From Gambelia wislizenii (Eukaryota > Chordata > Lepidosauria > Squamata > Crotaphytidae): a stretch of 64,000 bases of DNA. Below are positions 34,901 through 41,212 of the stretch, piece by piece. The notes beneath the pieces were generated by a model. It did no database searches and was not told where the DNA came from. It saw only the letters and a program-made list of their open reading frames with translations. Both the position numbers and the translations under genes were made by a program. The stretch is taken from NCBI GenBank assembly GCA_030847615.1, contig JAUMIR010000001.1, positions 177,835,001-177,899,000 of the forward strand, read 5' to 3'. How positions within the stretch are numbered: the first letter of the stretch is position 1; each line of letters opens with the position of its first letter.

Positions 34901-37900
34901 TGAAATGCATAGATATAGGATGGGAGAGACCTGGCTGAACGAGACTACGTGCGAAAGGGATCTAGGAGTCCTAGTAGACCACAAGTTGAACATAATAATA
35001 ATATAATAATAAAATTTATTTATACCCCGCCCCTCTGTTAAAACAATCGGGGCGGCTTACAGAATTTAAAATACAATACAAATAAAATCCCTAAACACCC
35101 CCACTCCCACCCTCCCCCATAAAAAAACATTAAACAAATATAAATTAAAAACAACTAATCTAAAATCACATTTAAAACTATAAATACAATAAAATATAAT
35201 AAATGGCCAGCAGCCTAGAAGAGGCCAGGATCCCCTGAGGCCGGGATCTAATTAGGAAAGGCCTGCCGAAATGAGTCAACAGTGTGATGCGGCAGCTAAA
35301 AAGGCCAATGCGATTTTGGGCTGCATCAATAGAAGTATAGTGTCTAGATCAAGGGAAGTAATAGTGCCGCTCTATTCTGCCTTGGTCATATCTCACCTGG
35401 AATACTGTGTCCAGTTCTGGGCACCACAATTCAAAAAGGATATTGACAAATTGGAGCGTGTCCAGAGAAGGGCGACTAAAATGGTGAAAGGTCTGGAAAC
35501 CATGCCTTATGAGGAGAGACTTAGGGAGCTGGGTATGTTTAGCCTGGAAAAAAGACGGTTAAGAGGCAATATGATAGTCCTGTTTAAGTATTTGAAGGGG
35601 TGTCACGTTGAGGATGGAGCAGGCTTGTTTTCTGCTGCTCCAGAGACTGGAACACGGAGCAATGGGTGCAAGCTCCAGGAACAGAGATTCCACCTCAACA
35701 TGAGGAGGAACTTTTTGACAGTAAGAGCTGTTCGGCAGTGGAACACACTCCCTCGGAGTGTGGTGGGGTCTCCTTCCTTGGAGGTCTTTAAACAGAGGCT
35801 GGATGGCCATCTGTCGGGGATGCTTTGATCGTGATTTCCTGTGTGGCAGGGGGTTGGACTGGATGGCCCTCATGGTCTCTTCCAACTCTGCAATTCTATG
35901 ATTCTATGGTTCAAGGTGCAAAAGTAGTTTGCACTCAATTAACTCAGCAGGGTGGAGATTGGGTAGTATCTTGCATTTCCCAGTAGGCTCAGCTAAAAGC
36001 AAACTGCTGCGGCCTCTTCTAGCTTGTGTATTCTTCCTCATTAGTAACTTTGGCCATCTTGTCCACACTCTGATGTTGCTAGGCCACTCATGTCCATTTT
36101 TTTCTGTGACACGTTAGCAGATACATTTACAGTATATGTTTTTATGCTAAAACAGACTAACACAGATATCTCATTCAATACTCTGTTTAAGGTTTTTAAA
36201 CAGAGGCTGGATAGCCATTTGTCAGGAATGTGTGTTCCTGCATGGCAGCGGGTTTGTCAGGTACAAGTGTTCCCAAACTCATAGAGCACAAGGTTCAGGT
36301 TGCATCAGAAAGCTTTATTGCTAGAAATCCAGGAAGCGTACAATACAAAGTTGTTGCTGAGACGGAGAACCTAATGGTTACACTCTAAGTTAAAGCATTT
36401 TACAATCAACAAAATCTGGTGGGCTGCATAGCTATTGGTTCTCCCATCATCCACTGACACAGACATTCCTTAAACCAAAAGTTAACATCTTCCCAGTATC
36501 TCTAGCCTTGAAACTAAATCCATTAAGGTGTTATCTACTCTCCCCAGCAAAGACCAAACAGTTACACATACGTAATTTCCTCCTTACATAAACTGCTATG
36601 CACACTCTACACCAAAGCCACTGCGAAACTAATGAATATGGCAGGAGCAAGAGCAAAAGGGAGCGATCCTGACAGGGTTGGATTGGATGCCCCTTGTGGT
36701 CTCTTCCAACTGTATGGGTCTATAATTTAGGTTCTGAGAGGGAAATAAAAGTTTTCCATTTGTCTTGAACAGAACCTCTCTGAGGTTTTACCTCAAAGAG
36801 GATATACCCAAGGAATAGGTAGAAGATGAGTACAAGAGACACTAACAGAGCAGAATGAGCATGGGAGAAAGGCAGTTGAAGGAAAGGGCAAAGTAAGGAA
36901 GAGACTAAATTTTTAAAAAATTAAAGAAGGAATAGGTAAATAATAAGACTTCAGGAGGGGTTTAGAGAAGACAGGAAGCTAAGGCAAGAAGAAAGTAGAA
37001 CACAGGCAGAATGGACCAATACCAATAGACCTAGAGACAAGAAGAGATGTGTACAATTCTCAGGAATGAATTCAGCAGTCCAGGAAGGGACTCAGGGGAA
37101 CACAGAGGTGCCAGGCAGTTTCTGCCGTCACTGCTGCATTGTGACAATTCTAAAGGGCCAAGGAGCAGAAGGGAAGGAAAAGGGTGGATTTCACATCTTG
37201 ATTTGATCAAAGTAGCCAATGTCTTTTAACTGCAGCCTTCTAGTTCAAGAGTACTGATCTAGGAACTAATGGGCCTTTGGTTTAACTGCATGGTATTTTG
37301 ATGTATTTCTCTTGCTGAAGTCCCTGACAGGTGAGATGCAATGCCAGGACATGTTACCGTTCGTTGTTTCCAGGCAGGAAGACCTTATATCACACAGTAC
37401 CTTCAGTGGACACTTCAGACAAAAAAGCCCTCTAGAGCCAATGCCAAACCATTGTTTGTCTGTTGCCAAAGGCTCCAGTTGTGGAAAACCATCTTACCTA
37501 GTGGAGCATACTCAGGACCTGGGATACAACAAATATTTGGACAAGTGCAAACAGACTGGCAGCAGTGACGACGTTAACTGCATTGGCCCAAGTGAACCTT
37601 CAGCCTATTCATATTCTGACTACAGAGAAGCACAAATCTGGAATAAGGCCATGGACCTAGGGAGAAATCCCATGGCAGAGAAATATTGCAATGGCTCAAC
37701 TATGTTTCTTCCAGGTTTGTCCTGTGAAACTTTCACCTCCATAAACACTCTTGATTTGGGTATCCAACCTGCTCCTCATAGATGGGAGCATAATGTCAAG
37801 ATTGGCTACCACTCATTCAGACAAAACGTAGGTACATTTGGAGAGGATGTGCATGAAGGGAAACCACACCTAAACTGTAGCAGCAGCAGTGTCCCTGCAA

Positions 37901-38076
37901 CCTTCTGCCAGCTTCCTCTTGAAGAGTCCTACCTCGTTGCAGATGCCGGACATCACTACTACCAAAATTCCTTACCTACGAAAGGAAGTGAATGGCACAC
38001 GGAAGAGGAAAGAAAATACACAAATCTGGAATGCTGCAATAATGAGATGTTTTTCAATTTTGTCCCTTTACGATGA
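16832..38076 (+). CDS. GCM1: GCM1, chorion-specific (glial cells missing) transcription factor, five coding exons
   Basis: The spliced frame is 16832-16933, 23665-23917, 27004-27116, 29545-29664 and 37321-38076, giving about 447 aa against 436 in human GCM1. Every intron is GT-AG and each junction keeps frame. The GCM DNA-binding domain, a zinc-binding fold that reads ATGCGGG-like sites, runs from [11 protein letters not shown] through the HDHPRPETK block. The ortholog is GCM1, not GCM2, because the C-terminus shares the human GCM1 pattern (SLPGE-like start, YSD..(D/E).QAW-like segment, and a CNN(D/E)M....PLR end). In mammals GCM1 drives syncytiotrophoblast fusion genes; its role in reptiles is not shown by sequence. 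Intron sizes are 6731, 3086, 2428 and 7656 bp. No stop or frameshift is seen, so the gene is likely functional. Confidence 0.93.
16957..16996 (-). mobile_element. CR1 3'-end scrap in GCM1 intron 1
   Basis: Repeated GAATCATT units followed by GAATCATAGAGTTGGAAG are the reverse of the CR1 tail. Only about 40 bp remain. Confidence 0.65.
16997..18200. other. GCM1 intron 1 sequence
   Basis: 17310-17480 contains a widespread reptile motif (GAGTAGACACGCATAGGA and CAATGGGACTTGTC) also found near 28970, 59680-59880 and 63500-63600; class unknown. No exon found. Confidence 0.4.
18201..18424 (-). mobile_element. Sauria SINE, complete, with target duplication
   Basis: Read on the minus strand, the element has a tRNA-like head (TAGTGGTCTGAGCATTGGAC, then CCAGGGTTCAAATCCC as the B box), the conserved core ending in GGGTGACCTTGGGCAAATC, and a BovB-like tail (GGTCACCATAAGTCAGAAAT) ending in AACAACAA. 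It is flanked by near-identical ATCACATCAACT (18189-18200) and ATCACATCAATT (18425-18436), so this is a full insertion mobilised by a BovB-type LINE. Confidence 0.9.
18437..19555. other. GCM1 intron 1 sequence, nothing recognised
   Basis: No exon or clear repeat boundary. Short frames show no family motif. Confidence 0.4.
19556..20404. mobile_element. Fold-back MITE (AATCCAGTTT family) split by another MITE
   Basis: The outer parts, 19556-19617 and 20232-20404, together make one fold-back element: AATAATCCAGTTTGAAACTG at the left pairs with CAGTTTCAAACTGGATTATT-type sequence at the right, and the terminal AAATCCACA pairs with TGTGGATTT. A 614-bp element of the GGGGTTGTC family occupies the middle. 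The intact form of the host element is seen at 24273-24498. Confidence 0.8.
19618..20231. mobile_element. Non-autonomous DNA transposon, GGGGTTGTC family (copy 2), nested
   Basis: Begins GGGGTTATCCACACAG and ends TGTGTAGACAAGCCCC. The interior includes TTATCACCTTAG-like sequence in reverse and ACAGTACAAATCTGATTGGC, shared with copies at 21070 and 39893. It interrupts the fold-back MITE at its CCATGG(CTCC) site. Exact ends are uncertain by one or two bases. Confidence 0.7.
20405..21069. other. GCM1 intron 1 sequence, nothing recognised
   Basis: Contains short (CA)n near 20625 and A/T runs near 20700. No exon or classifiable element. Confidence 0.4.
21070..21692. mobile_element. Non-autonomous DNA transposon, GGGGTTGTC family (copy 3)
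   Basis: GGGGTTGTCAAAACAGAG at the left pairs with TATAGACAAGCCC at the right. Left flank TTA and right flank TAA extend the palindrome, so the target duplication cannot be called with certainty. The inner segments (GATCCCGCATCAACCCACC, then AAGCTGATTGGACAG) match the copies at 19618 and 39893. Confidence 0.8.
21693..22470. other. GCM1 intron 1 sequence with a short internal repeat
   Basis: 21735-21990 holds several imperfect copies of TTTTCTATGCAGAA(A/C)AT-like units (near 21738, 21760, 21783, 21838 and 21873), a small diverged direct-repeat cluster. No exon seen. Confidence 0.45.
22471..22690. mobile_element. Fold-back MITE, GGCTGCATCT family
   Basis: GGCTGCATCTGAACTGCAGA at the left pairs with GTGCAGTGCATGCAGCC at the right, and the inner TGCCATGGCTCAATACAATG pairs with CATAGCATTGAGCCACAGC. 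Related in plan to the element at 24273. Confidence 0.75.
22889..23484. mobile_element. Non-autonomous DNA transposon, GGGGTTGTCTAAATG family (copy 4)
   Basis: Shares GTAATGGCATTTTGCAGCAG and AGCTTCACATGC with the copy at 14255, and ends GACCATTTAGACAACCCCC. The left terminus has decayed. Its right end is tandemly duplicated, see 23437-23532. It lies about 130 bp before GCM1 exon 2. Confidence 0.7.
23437..23532 (+). repeat. 48-bp perfect tandem duplication
   Basis: Two adjacent 48-bp copies beginning AGTGAATTCCATGAGGG and ending CCCCCAGCATA differ by no base that I can see. The unit covers the terminal inverted repeat of the MITE plus a few flanking bases. Being identical, it is a recent change or a collapsed or duplicated assembly site. 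Confidence 0.9.
23665..23917 (+). CDS. GCM1: GCM1 coding exon 2 (core of GCM DNA-binding domain)
   Basis: Encodes [20 protein letters not shown] and on through [40 protein letters not shown] and [12 protein letters not shown]. These include the near-invariant [20 protein letters not shown] segment and several zinc-binding cysteines and histidines. The loop after the second CxxxC-like cysteine (SVLPAG) differs from the human sequence but has the same length. Acceptor ACAG before 23665 (phase 0), donor GTAAGT at 23918 (phase 1, completing an Arg codon in exon 3). Confidence 0.97.
24273..24498. mobile_element. Fold-back MITE (AATCCAGTTT family), complete, TAA duplication
   Basis: GGCTGAATCCACATACAAAA at the left pairs with TGTAGTGTGGATTCAGCC at the right, and most of the 226 bp is self-complementary (CATGGCTCCTTCCTATTGAA against GGAAGGAGCCATG). 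TAA flanks both sides (24270-24272 and 24499-24501). It lies in GCM1 intron 2. Confidence 0.88.
24895..25230 (-). mobile_element. Sauria SINE fragment split by a fold-back MITE
   Basis: GTGACTTGCCCAACGTTTCT and GGGATTTGAACCCTGGTCTC up to 24974 are core and B-box parts of a minus-strand Sauria SINE. The head (GTCCAGCACTCAGACCACTA) resumes after 25196. The tail is missing. Confidence 0.75.
24975..25196. mobile_element. Fold-back MITE inside a Sauria SINE, CTA duplication
   Basis: Starts GGAGATTTTCAGACTACAC and ends GTTGTCTGAAAATCTAG. CTA flanks both sides (24972-24974 and 25197-25199), and removal of the element plus one CTA restores the SINE sequence GAGTCCTAGTCCAGCACTC. The ends resemble the GGAGATTTTCACA family at 2118 and the body matches the fold-back at 7900. 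Confidence 0.9.
25374..25605 (+). mobile_element. tRNA-headed SINE with L2-like tail
   Basis: AGCCCTGGTGGTGCAGTGGT gives an A-box-like head and GGTTATGAGCTCAATTCC a B-box-like segment. The tail AATTAGCTAAAAATCATTGT to GCAGTATGTAAATATCAATG ends in (GCTATT)n. The same family occurs at 50348 and, inverted, at 63755-64000. Confidence 0.75.
25690..25816 (-). mobile_element. Sauria SINE partial copy, minus strand
   Basis: ATGGTCTTGGCAAGGTTTAT and AATGTCACCCAGTGGGTTTC are the reverse of the Sauria SINE core and tail. It is cut where the next SINE begins. Confidence 0.7.
25817..26342 (+). mobile_element. Sauria SINE split by a MITE
   Basis: The head (ATGGTGTAGTGGTTTGATTG, then CCAGGGTTTGAATCCC) runs to 25913, and the core and tail resume at 26213 (AGGTAACCCTGAGCAAGTCA, AGGGTCACCATAAGTTGGAA). 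The gap is a 299-bp inverted-repeat element. Confidence 0.85.
25914..26212. mobile_element. Non-autonomous DNA transposon, GCTTATCGCA family, inside SINE
   Basis: Left end GGAGGCTTATCGCACAAGG pairs with right end TCATGCGATAAACCT. CTA flanks both sides (25911-25913 and 26213-26215). Internal TTTTTCCAGTTAGAAAAAAG is shared with a diverged copy near 50540-50780. Confidence 0.85.
26343..27003. other. GCM1 intron 2, hAT-like MITE fragment
   Basis: 26573-26690 holds GTGGCCCTCCAGATGTTGTT and a partly inverted end GAAGGACATGATTCCCAC. This is a remnant of a common squamate fold-back repeat. Otherwise nothing recognised. Confidence 0.45.
27004..27116 (+). CDS. GCM1: GCM1 coding exon 3 (zinc-binding part of GCM domain)
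   Basis: Completes the split Arg codon and encodes [20 protein letters not shown] followed by [17 protein letters not shown]. The CPNC pair, CRGHGG and the WRH histidine are conserved zinc-domain positions. Mammals have GRFIFFQ at the end where this has GPYIFFQ. Acceptor CACAG, donor GTGGGA at 27117 (phase 0). Confidence 0.97.
27117..28304. other. GCM1 intron 3, unclassified
   Basis: A T-run lies at 27727-27740 and a G-run at 28183-28192. No exon-like frame with family motifs. Confidence 0.4.
28305..28625 (-). mobile_element. Sauria SINE split by an L2-like tail
   Basis: Minus-strand SINE: BovB-like tail at 28310-28375 (GTGTGTCTTCAAGCCATGTC) and core and head at 28496-28622 (CACTCAATGGGTTTCCATGG, then CAAACCCTGGTC). 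The interposed 28378-28495 ends TTGGGTATAAATAACAGG and (AAAT)n, the 3' end of an L2-like element in + orientation. Confidence 0.8.
28626..29544. other. GCM1 intron 3, unclassified
   Basis: 28805-28900 has a diverged fold-back repeat (TCCTTCAAATGTTTTAGACT). 28960-29040 holds the GAGAAACAAGTCTCACTGG-type unclassified motif. A C-run and A-run lie at 29170-29187. No exon recognised. Confidence 0.4.
29545..29664 (+). CDS. GCM1: GCM1 coding exon 4 (end of GCM domain)
   Basis: Encodes [20 protein letters not shown], the last conserved block of the domain with its HDHP histidines, then a basic [10 protein letters not shown] stretch that could act in nuclear import (inference). Mammals have KGEHDHP where this has KGAHDHP. 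It is exactly 40 codons, with acceptor AAAG and donor GTAAAC at 29665 (phase 0). Confidence 0.96.
30001..31935. mobile_element. TA-flanked inverted-repeat element carrying a GC-rich minisatellite
   Basis: The left end TATTCCGGCGTATAAGACGA and the right end (TCGTCTTATACGCCGGAATA) are perfect complements over about 21 bp, and TA lies outside each end, a duplication typical of Tc1/mariner-type insertions. A second inverted copy of the terminal motif lies at 30056-30075, so the left end alone can form a hairpin, and an extra copy of GTCTTATACGCC lies at 31900. The body is a minisatellite (30180-31445) plus a segment (31560-31830) with inverted stretches such as CAGCTGATCCTG against AGGATCAGCTGG. 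It lies in GCM1 intron 4. No transposase gene seen. Confidence 0.75.
30180..31445 (+). repeat. GC-rich minisatellite, about 86-98-bp units
   Basis: About 14 imperfect tandem units, with strong C/G strand bias on the + strand (C-rich). Two subtypes occur in separate blocks: the first about six units contain a GTGACTTTTGGGAGG core (30225-30700), the remaining units contain a GCTTTGGAGAGGG core (30780-31410). Unit length varies between about 86 and 98 bp. Long open frames on both strands here are a by-product of the composition and not genes. Confidence 0.95.
32020..32054 (+). repeat. (GGAA)n microsatellite
   Basis: About eight to nine GGAA/GAAG units. Confidence 0.95.
32056..32291. mobile_element. 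Tigger-like (TcMar) non-autonomous element
   Basis: Left end ACAGTTGTCCCTCCATATCC and right end GAATATGAAGGGACAACTGT are inverted copies, with TA at both outer edges. The termini resemble the CAGT(A/T)GTCCCT ends of pogo/Tigger elements. About 235 bp, no ORF, in GCM1 intron 4. Confidence 0.75.
32292..33812. other. GCM1 intron 4, unclassified
   Basis: A (CAR)n tract lies at 32699-32723 and CCTTTTTTGGATTACACCA near 32740 resembles a fold-back repeat. No exon found. Confidence 0.4.
33813..34268. mobile_element. Non-autonomous DNA transposon, CTTGTTTAGATGGG family, second copy
   Basis: Left GGGTCTTGTTTAGATGGGCA and right TTCTGCCCATGTAGATGAAC are inverted ends, and the motif order matches 4290-4872. 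In GCM1 intron 4, directly 5' of a CR1 copy. Confidence 0.7.
34378..35908 (+). mobile_element. CR1 LINE, split by an L2-like tail
   Basis: An RT-domain fragment starts at NQHGFQRN-equivalent ([18 protein letters not shown]) and continues through [39 protein letters not shown] and the catalytic FADDTKLGG to HKLN at 34993. The frame resumes at 35271 with [18 protein letters not shown] and continues to the end ([20 protein letters not shown]) followed by ATTCTATG tail repeats. Apart from the insertion both halves are open, so this is one of the better preserved copies in the window, though 5'-truncated. Confidence 0.93.
34994..35270 (-). mobile_element. L2-like 3' fragment inserted in CR1
   Basis: AAAATTTATTTATACCCCGC and GGGGCGGCTTACAGAATTTA are the reverse of the usual L2-type 3' end (a GTAAGCC...TATAAAT motif followed by an AAT repeat). 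It lies between adjacent codons of the CR1 frame. Confidence 0.7.
36185..36730 (+). mobile_element. CR1 3'-end fragment split by a solo LTR
   Basis: TTTAAACAGAGGCTGGATAG up to 36254 and GGTTGGATTGGATGCCCCTT through CTCTTCCAACTGTATGGG after 36674 join to a normal CR1 3' end when the LTR and one GGGTT are removed. Confidence 0.85.
36255..36674 (-). mobile_element. Solo LTR with 5-bp target duplication
   Basis: A 420-bp block begins TGTCAGGTACAAG and ends GCGATCCTGACA, so it has TG..CA ends within 7-bp inverted repeats (TGTCAGG/CCTGACA). GGGTT occurs directly on both sides (36250-36254 and 36675-36679). An AATAAA on the minus strand (36319-36314) suggests that the LTR is read on that strand. 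No internal retrotransposon sequence remains, as expected after LTR-LTR recombination. Its 7-bp ends are identical to those of the copia LTR at 51367, but the interiors differ. Confidence 0.88.
36731..37320. other. 3' end of GCM1 intron 4
   Basis: No repeat boundary recognised. The sequence leads into the exon 5 acceptor (TTTCTCTTGCTGAAG). Confidence 0.5.
37321..38076 (+). CDS. GCM1: GCM1 coding exon 5 (C-terminal regulatory region and stop)
   Basis: Encodes 251 residues from [14 protein letters not shown] to FNFVPLR and TGA. Shared features with mammalian GCM1 are the SLxGE start, the central [19 protein letters not shown] segment, and the last about 35 residues with [16 protein letters not shown] and CCNNEM. 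This region in mammals carries transactivation and turnover signals. The acceptor is placed at 37319-37320 because the next AG (37329-37330) would remove the conserved SLTG. No internal stop. Confidence 0.95.
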   Translation, partial: SLTGEMQCQDMLPFVVSRQEDLISHSTFSGHFRQKSPLEPMPNHCLSVAKGSSCGKPSYLVEHTQDLGYNKYLDKCKQTGSSDDVNCIGPSEPSAYSYSDYREAQIWNKAMDLGRNPMAEKYCNGSTMFLPGLSCETFTSINTLDLGIQPAPHRWEHNVKIGYHSFRQNVGTFGEDVHEGKPHLNCSSSSVPATFCQLPLEESYLVADAGHHYYQNSLPTKGSEWHTEEERKYTNLECCNNEMFFNFVPLR

Positions 38077-39415
38077 CACTGTCTGTCATTCCCACTCGCC
38101 ATATCTCATAGCAGTGAAGCAGATTCTCTGTTGTTCTCAAGCTGATAGAGATGCACGGGGAGGGGGGGGAGCATTGTCAATACGTTCTAAATACTGGTGT
38201 TTGTGTGTAACTAGACTAATTGTTTGTTTTTGCATTTGTATTAATCCTTTCGTTATCTCATACCTCCATTTTTACTAGATTGTATGCCTTTGCCAGGGAT
38301 GTTTGTGTTATTATTTTATTTATGTACATCAATGGTGCTATATACATGAGGAGGAGAAGGACACGTTTTAGCCTTGTTTTCTGACAAGTGGCACTCTCAG
38401 GTTATGTACCAAGGGTGGCCAAAGGGTGGCCTAGAGGTTCATGAAACCTTCCCTTCCATGGCCCCTCCAGACTTTCCAGGGTGCCCTTTTTCTGGCAAAA
38501 GAGAGAATTATCTCCCCCTGGAAGCCTCCTGAAGATGTAACCCCCCCTTTTAAACAGTTATACTTAAGATATGTTTATTTTTTTTTAAGTGTTCAAAATC
38601 AAAAGTGGACTTCTAGCATATAGAGGCAAAAGCCTGGGTGGGGAATGTGGGCGGGATAAGTTCTACCACCATTTTCTGAAAACCTTTTTTTCCTGGAAAG
38701 AGTAGATTAGGGAATATACTTGTTTAGAATGATGAATAATGTATTTAAGAAAAGGCCCCTCAGACTTATCTGGGGGAAGTTTACTGGCTGTGGTAACAGT
38801 GTGGACTTCAGGAATCTGCCATCTTCACATGGCTCAGTATCTTCCTTGCAGACTTCCTTGTGCCAGTTGTGTGCCCAGGAAGGAGAGGCAAATCAGCGCA
38901 TGGGAAGGGAGGCACTTCCCAGGTGCCCAAACTGAGAAACATAGTTTCCTCTCAGGTCTGCTTATATTTAAGTAGGCATGCTCCACTCTTCTGTGCATTT
39001 GTGTTTTGGCTGCCTTAAGACAAGGTGTTCATATATTTACTCTCCCCATATTGTTTCTAAAAACTATGTAGCAGGCACACATTTAGGTAATACTACGTAC
39101 ATTAACTCATATCATTGCAATTCTTGGGCTTGGTTCCCTTTTCTTAGTTATTTTTATGGAAATGAGTACTTGAGGTCTCATCGGTGCTATGGAGGACAAG
39201 AGGAAGAAATATATGTTGATGGCTTCTTCTGTTTTAATGGTTTGTTGTTTTTTGCCTGCTCCTCATAAATTGACAAAAAGCACAGAGGATCCTCATAGGT
39301 AGTTCAAGTATTCCTTGCAATTCAGGACCTTGTAATTCCACTTGCAACAAGAATATTTAAAATGTGAATGTGATTTGTAGTTATTTCCTGAATAAACTGT
39401 ACTTTTCATATATCA
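38077..39415 (+). other. GCM1: Probable GCM1 3' UTR
   Basis: No AATAAA is seen between the stop codon and 39391. An L2-like tail (TAGATTGTATGCCTTTGCC, GGTGCTATATACATGAG) lies at 38277-38356. The extent is inferred from the first consensus poly(A) signal, not from transcript data. Confidence 0.5.
39391..39396 (+). terminator. GCM1: Candidate GCM1 polyadenylation signal AATAAA
   Basis: First AATAAA after the stop codon, 1.3 kb downstream. The duplicate at 46457 reads AATGAA at the equivalent place, so only the GCM1-proximal copy keeps the signal. Confidence 0.5.
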
Positions 39416-39892
39416 AACATGATACTTCAAGGCCAAGCTACATTAGACAGAGCACTTTGTGTTCCTAAAGTAACAAAGTAACTTTCAATCTGTGAAGGGT
39501 GCTAATATTACTCAGTTTTCCAAAAGTTTTCCTTTTTTTTTAACCTCTCAGAAGGGAAAAAGATTCCATTGTACAGTATTAGAAATCAATTTATAATTTG
39601 TGCCACCAAATCCATGCTATAAAAAAAATGCCTTTCCAACCTCTAGGAAAGTAATTCCCCCCACCCCCATTCCTGATTCTTCCACTCATTCCTACCCTTT
39701 ATATGAGAAAAAGGCTGTCATAAGGGCAATCTATATATGTATCACACAAACAGCCTTATTTACATTTTAGTTGGCATCTCAGAGCTTGGAAAATTTCCTT
39801 TTTTGGTCTACAGCTTCTAGAACCACCCCCACTCCCATCCCAGCCAGAACAGCCATGCTCGCTACTATCCATGATAATTGTTTTCACAGATA

Positions 39893-40486
39893 GGGACTAT
39901 CTAAACGGTGAAAATATCCTGCATAGAATTTGCTGGGAATCCTATCTGTCTAAACAGGATCCAGCCCCAATCCACACTATTGGGAAGGAGTGGGGGGAAC
40001 TGCAAAAAGAACAGGGTAAAAGCTTTCATAGATTTCCCCATACTTTTTCACAAACTGTGAGGCTGGTGTTCATTTTTGCTCTTTTGGACTATTGAACAAT
40101 AAAAATGCGAAGGGAAGCACAAAGCTGATTGGCCAGGTGAGAGCAAGGGTGAGGCTTGCTAGGAGGGCAAGCGCCCACTGCCGCTATGTTGGATTTTCAC
40201 CTTAGTGATCGTTTGCTAAGGCAATAAAAAAAGGATCAATGTTTTCTGTTTTGCTTTGGAGAATTGCTCTATCACACCAGTGCACCTTGGGATGATTTTT
40301 TTTTTTAAAAAAGAAAACCAGCAGCAGTGAAGAGCTAACATGAGTAAATCACTCGTGGCCGCCATCAGGACGTGAGGCTTATGGGGGCTTCCGAGGCTAG
40401 AAAAACTGTTTGGTCTGGTTGCTGCTGCTGTGAGATGCCAATAGTACGAGGTATTTGGGATTTGTTCCTCTTGTGTACATGGGCCC
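39893..40486. mobile_element. Non-autonomous DNA transposon, GGGGTTGTC family (copy 5), ATA duplication
   Basis: Starts GGGACTATCTAAACGGTG and ends TTGTGTACATGGGCCC. ATA flanks both sides (39890-39892 and 40487-40489). The empty site is visible in copy B of the duplication (ACAGATAGTTTACC near 46947), which confirms both the boundary and the 3-bp duplication. Confidence 0.88.
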
Positions 40487-40591
40487 ATAGTTTACCCAGG
40501 AGTCCTTCCCTACAGCTTGATAAAATACAGTAAAGGTGGCTTCAAATAACCAATACCTACACATTCATTCCTTAGTATTCCATCTGGGTAC

Positions 40592-40808
40592 CCTAAAGAC
40601 ACTGCCTGATCTTGGAAGCTAAGCAGGGTCAGCCTTGGTTAGTACTTGAATGGAAGACTGCCAACGAAGACCAGGTGCAGTAGGCTATATCTCAGAGGAA
40701 GCAACTGGCAAAAACACCTCTGAGTATTCCTTGCCTAAGAAAACTATATGAAATTCATAGGGTTACCATAAGTCAACAGGCAACTTAAAGGCACACACAC
40801 ACACACAC
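40592..40808 (+). mobile_element. 5S rRNA-derived SINE (5S-Sauria type), copy A
   Basis: GATCTTGGAAGCTAAGCAGG and GGTTAGTACTTGAATGGAAG correspond to the internal promoter region of 5S rRNA, followed by a core and a BovB-like tail (GGGTTACCATAAGTCAACAG) ending in (CA)n. It is a SINE and not a 5S gene: the 5' part is missing and the 5S part is mutated. Confidence 0.88.
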
Positions 40809-40984
40809 CCCATCTGGAAGTGATTATTCACAGGCTGGTTAGTCTCAGCTGATTCAGTCAACTGTTGAATGTTGAGAACATGCAGGTAAATTTCATTGAG
40901 TCAACAGATGTTAGCCAGAACTAACAACAGGGTTTAAGCTATAGTCTAATGCAATGCAATTACTCACATTCTGTTTTCCTTTAA

Positions 40985-41212
40985 AAGCCAGCATGATATA
41001 GTGTTTGATCATAGAACTAAGAGTGGTGCACTTACATTCATATACTCACTCAGCCATGAAGGTCACTGGGATGGGGACCTTTAGACAGTCTCTCTCTCTC
41101 AGATTAACCTACCTCACAGGGTTATTGTTTGGATAAAAATGGGGGCAAGGATTTTGAGATCTGACCATTGGAGAAAAGATGGATGTAAAGGAAGCAAATA
41201 AATAAACCAAGT
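40985..41212 (+). mobile_element. Probable tRNA/MIR-like SINE
   Basis: AGCCAGCATGATATAGTGTT gives a degenerate A-box head, CTCAGATTAACCTACCTCAC the core, and GGGTTATTGTTTGGATAAAA to GCAAATAAATAAA an L2-like tail. Diverged. Confidence 0.6.

Larger units (their letters stand above)
39186..40808 (+). repeat. Direct duplication, copy A
   Basis: Matches 46231-47485 in the same order and orientation: GGACAAGAGGAAG start, TTATTTCCTGAATAAACTGT, CTCAGAGCTTGGAAAATTTC, CTCCCATCCCAGCCAGAACA, and then a 5S-headed SINE. Copy A holds a 594-bp MITE (39893-40486) that copy B lacks; copy B holds a Sauria SINE that copy A lacks. The two copies are roughly 7.0 kb apart and differ by perhaps a tenth of positions (eye estimate). 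Confidence 0.85.

Noticed and set aside
37331..37568. Alternative exon 5 acceptor at 37329-37330
   Set aside because: It would remove the SLTG residues that match the conserved mammalian SLPG and would shift the frame.
40592..40720. Possible 5S rRNA gene (also at 47263)
   Set aside because: The 5' part of 5S is missing, the match is mutated, and a BovB-like SINE tail follows. This is a SINE.
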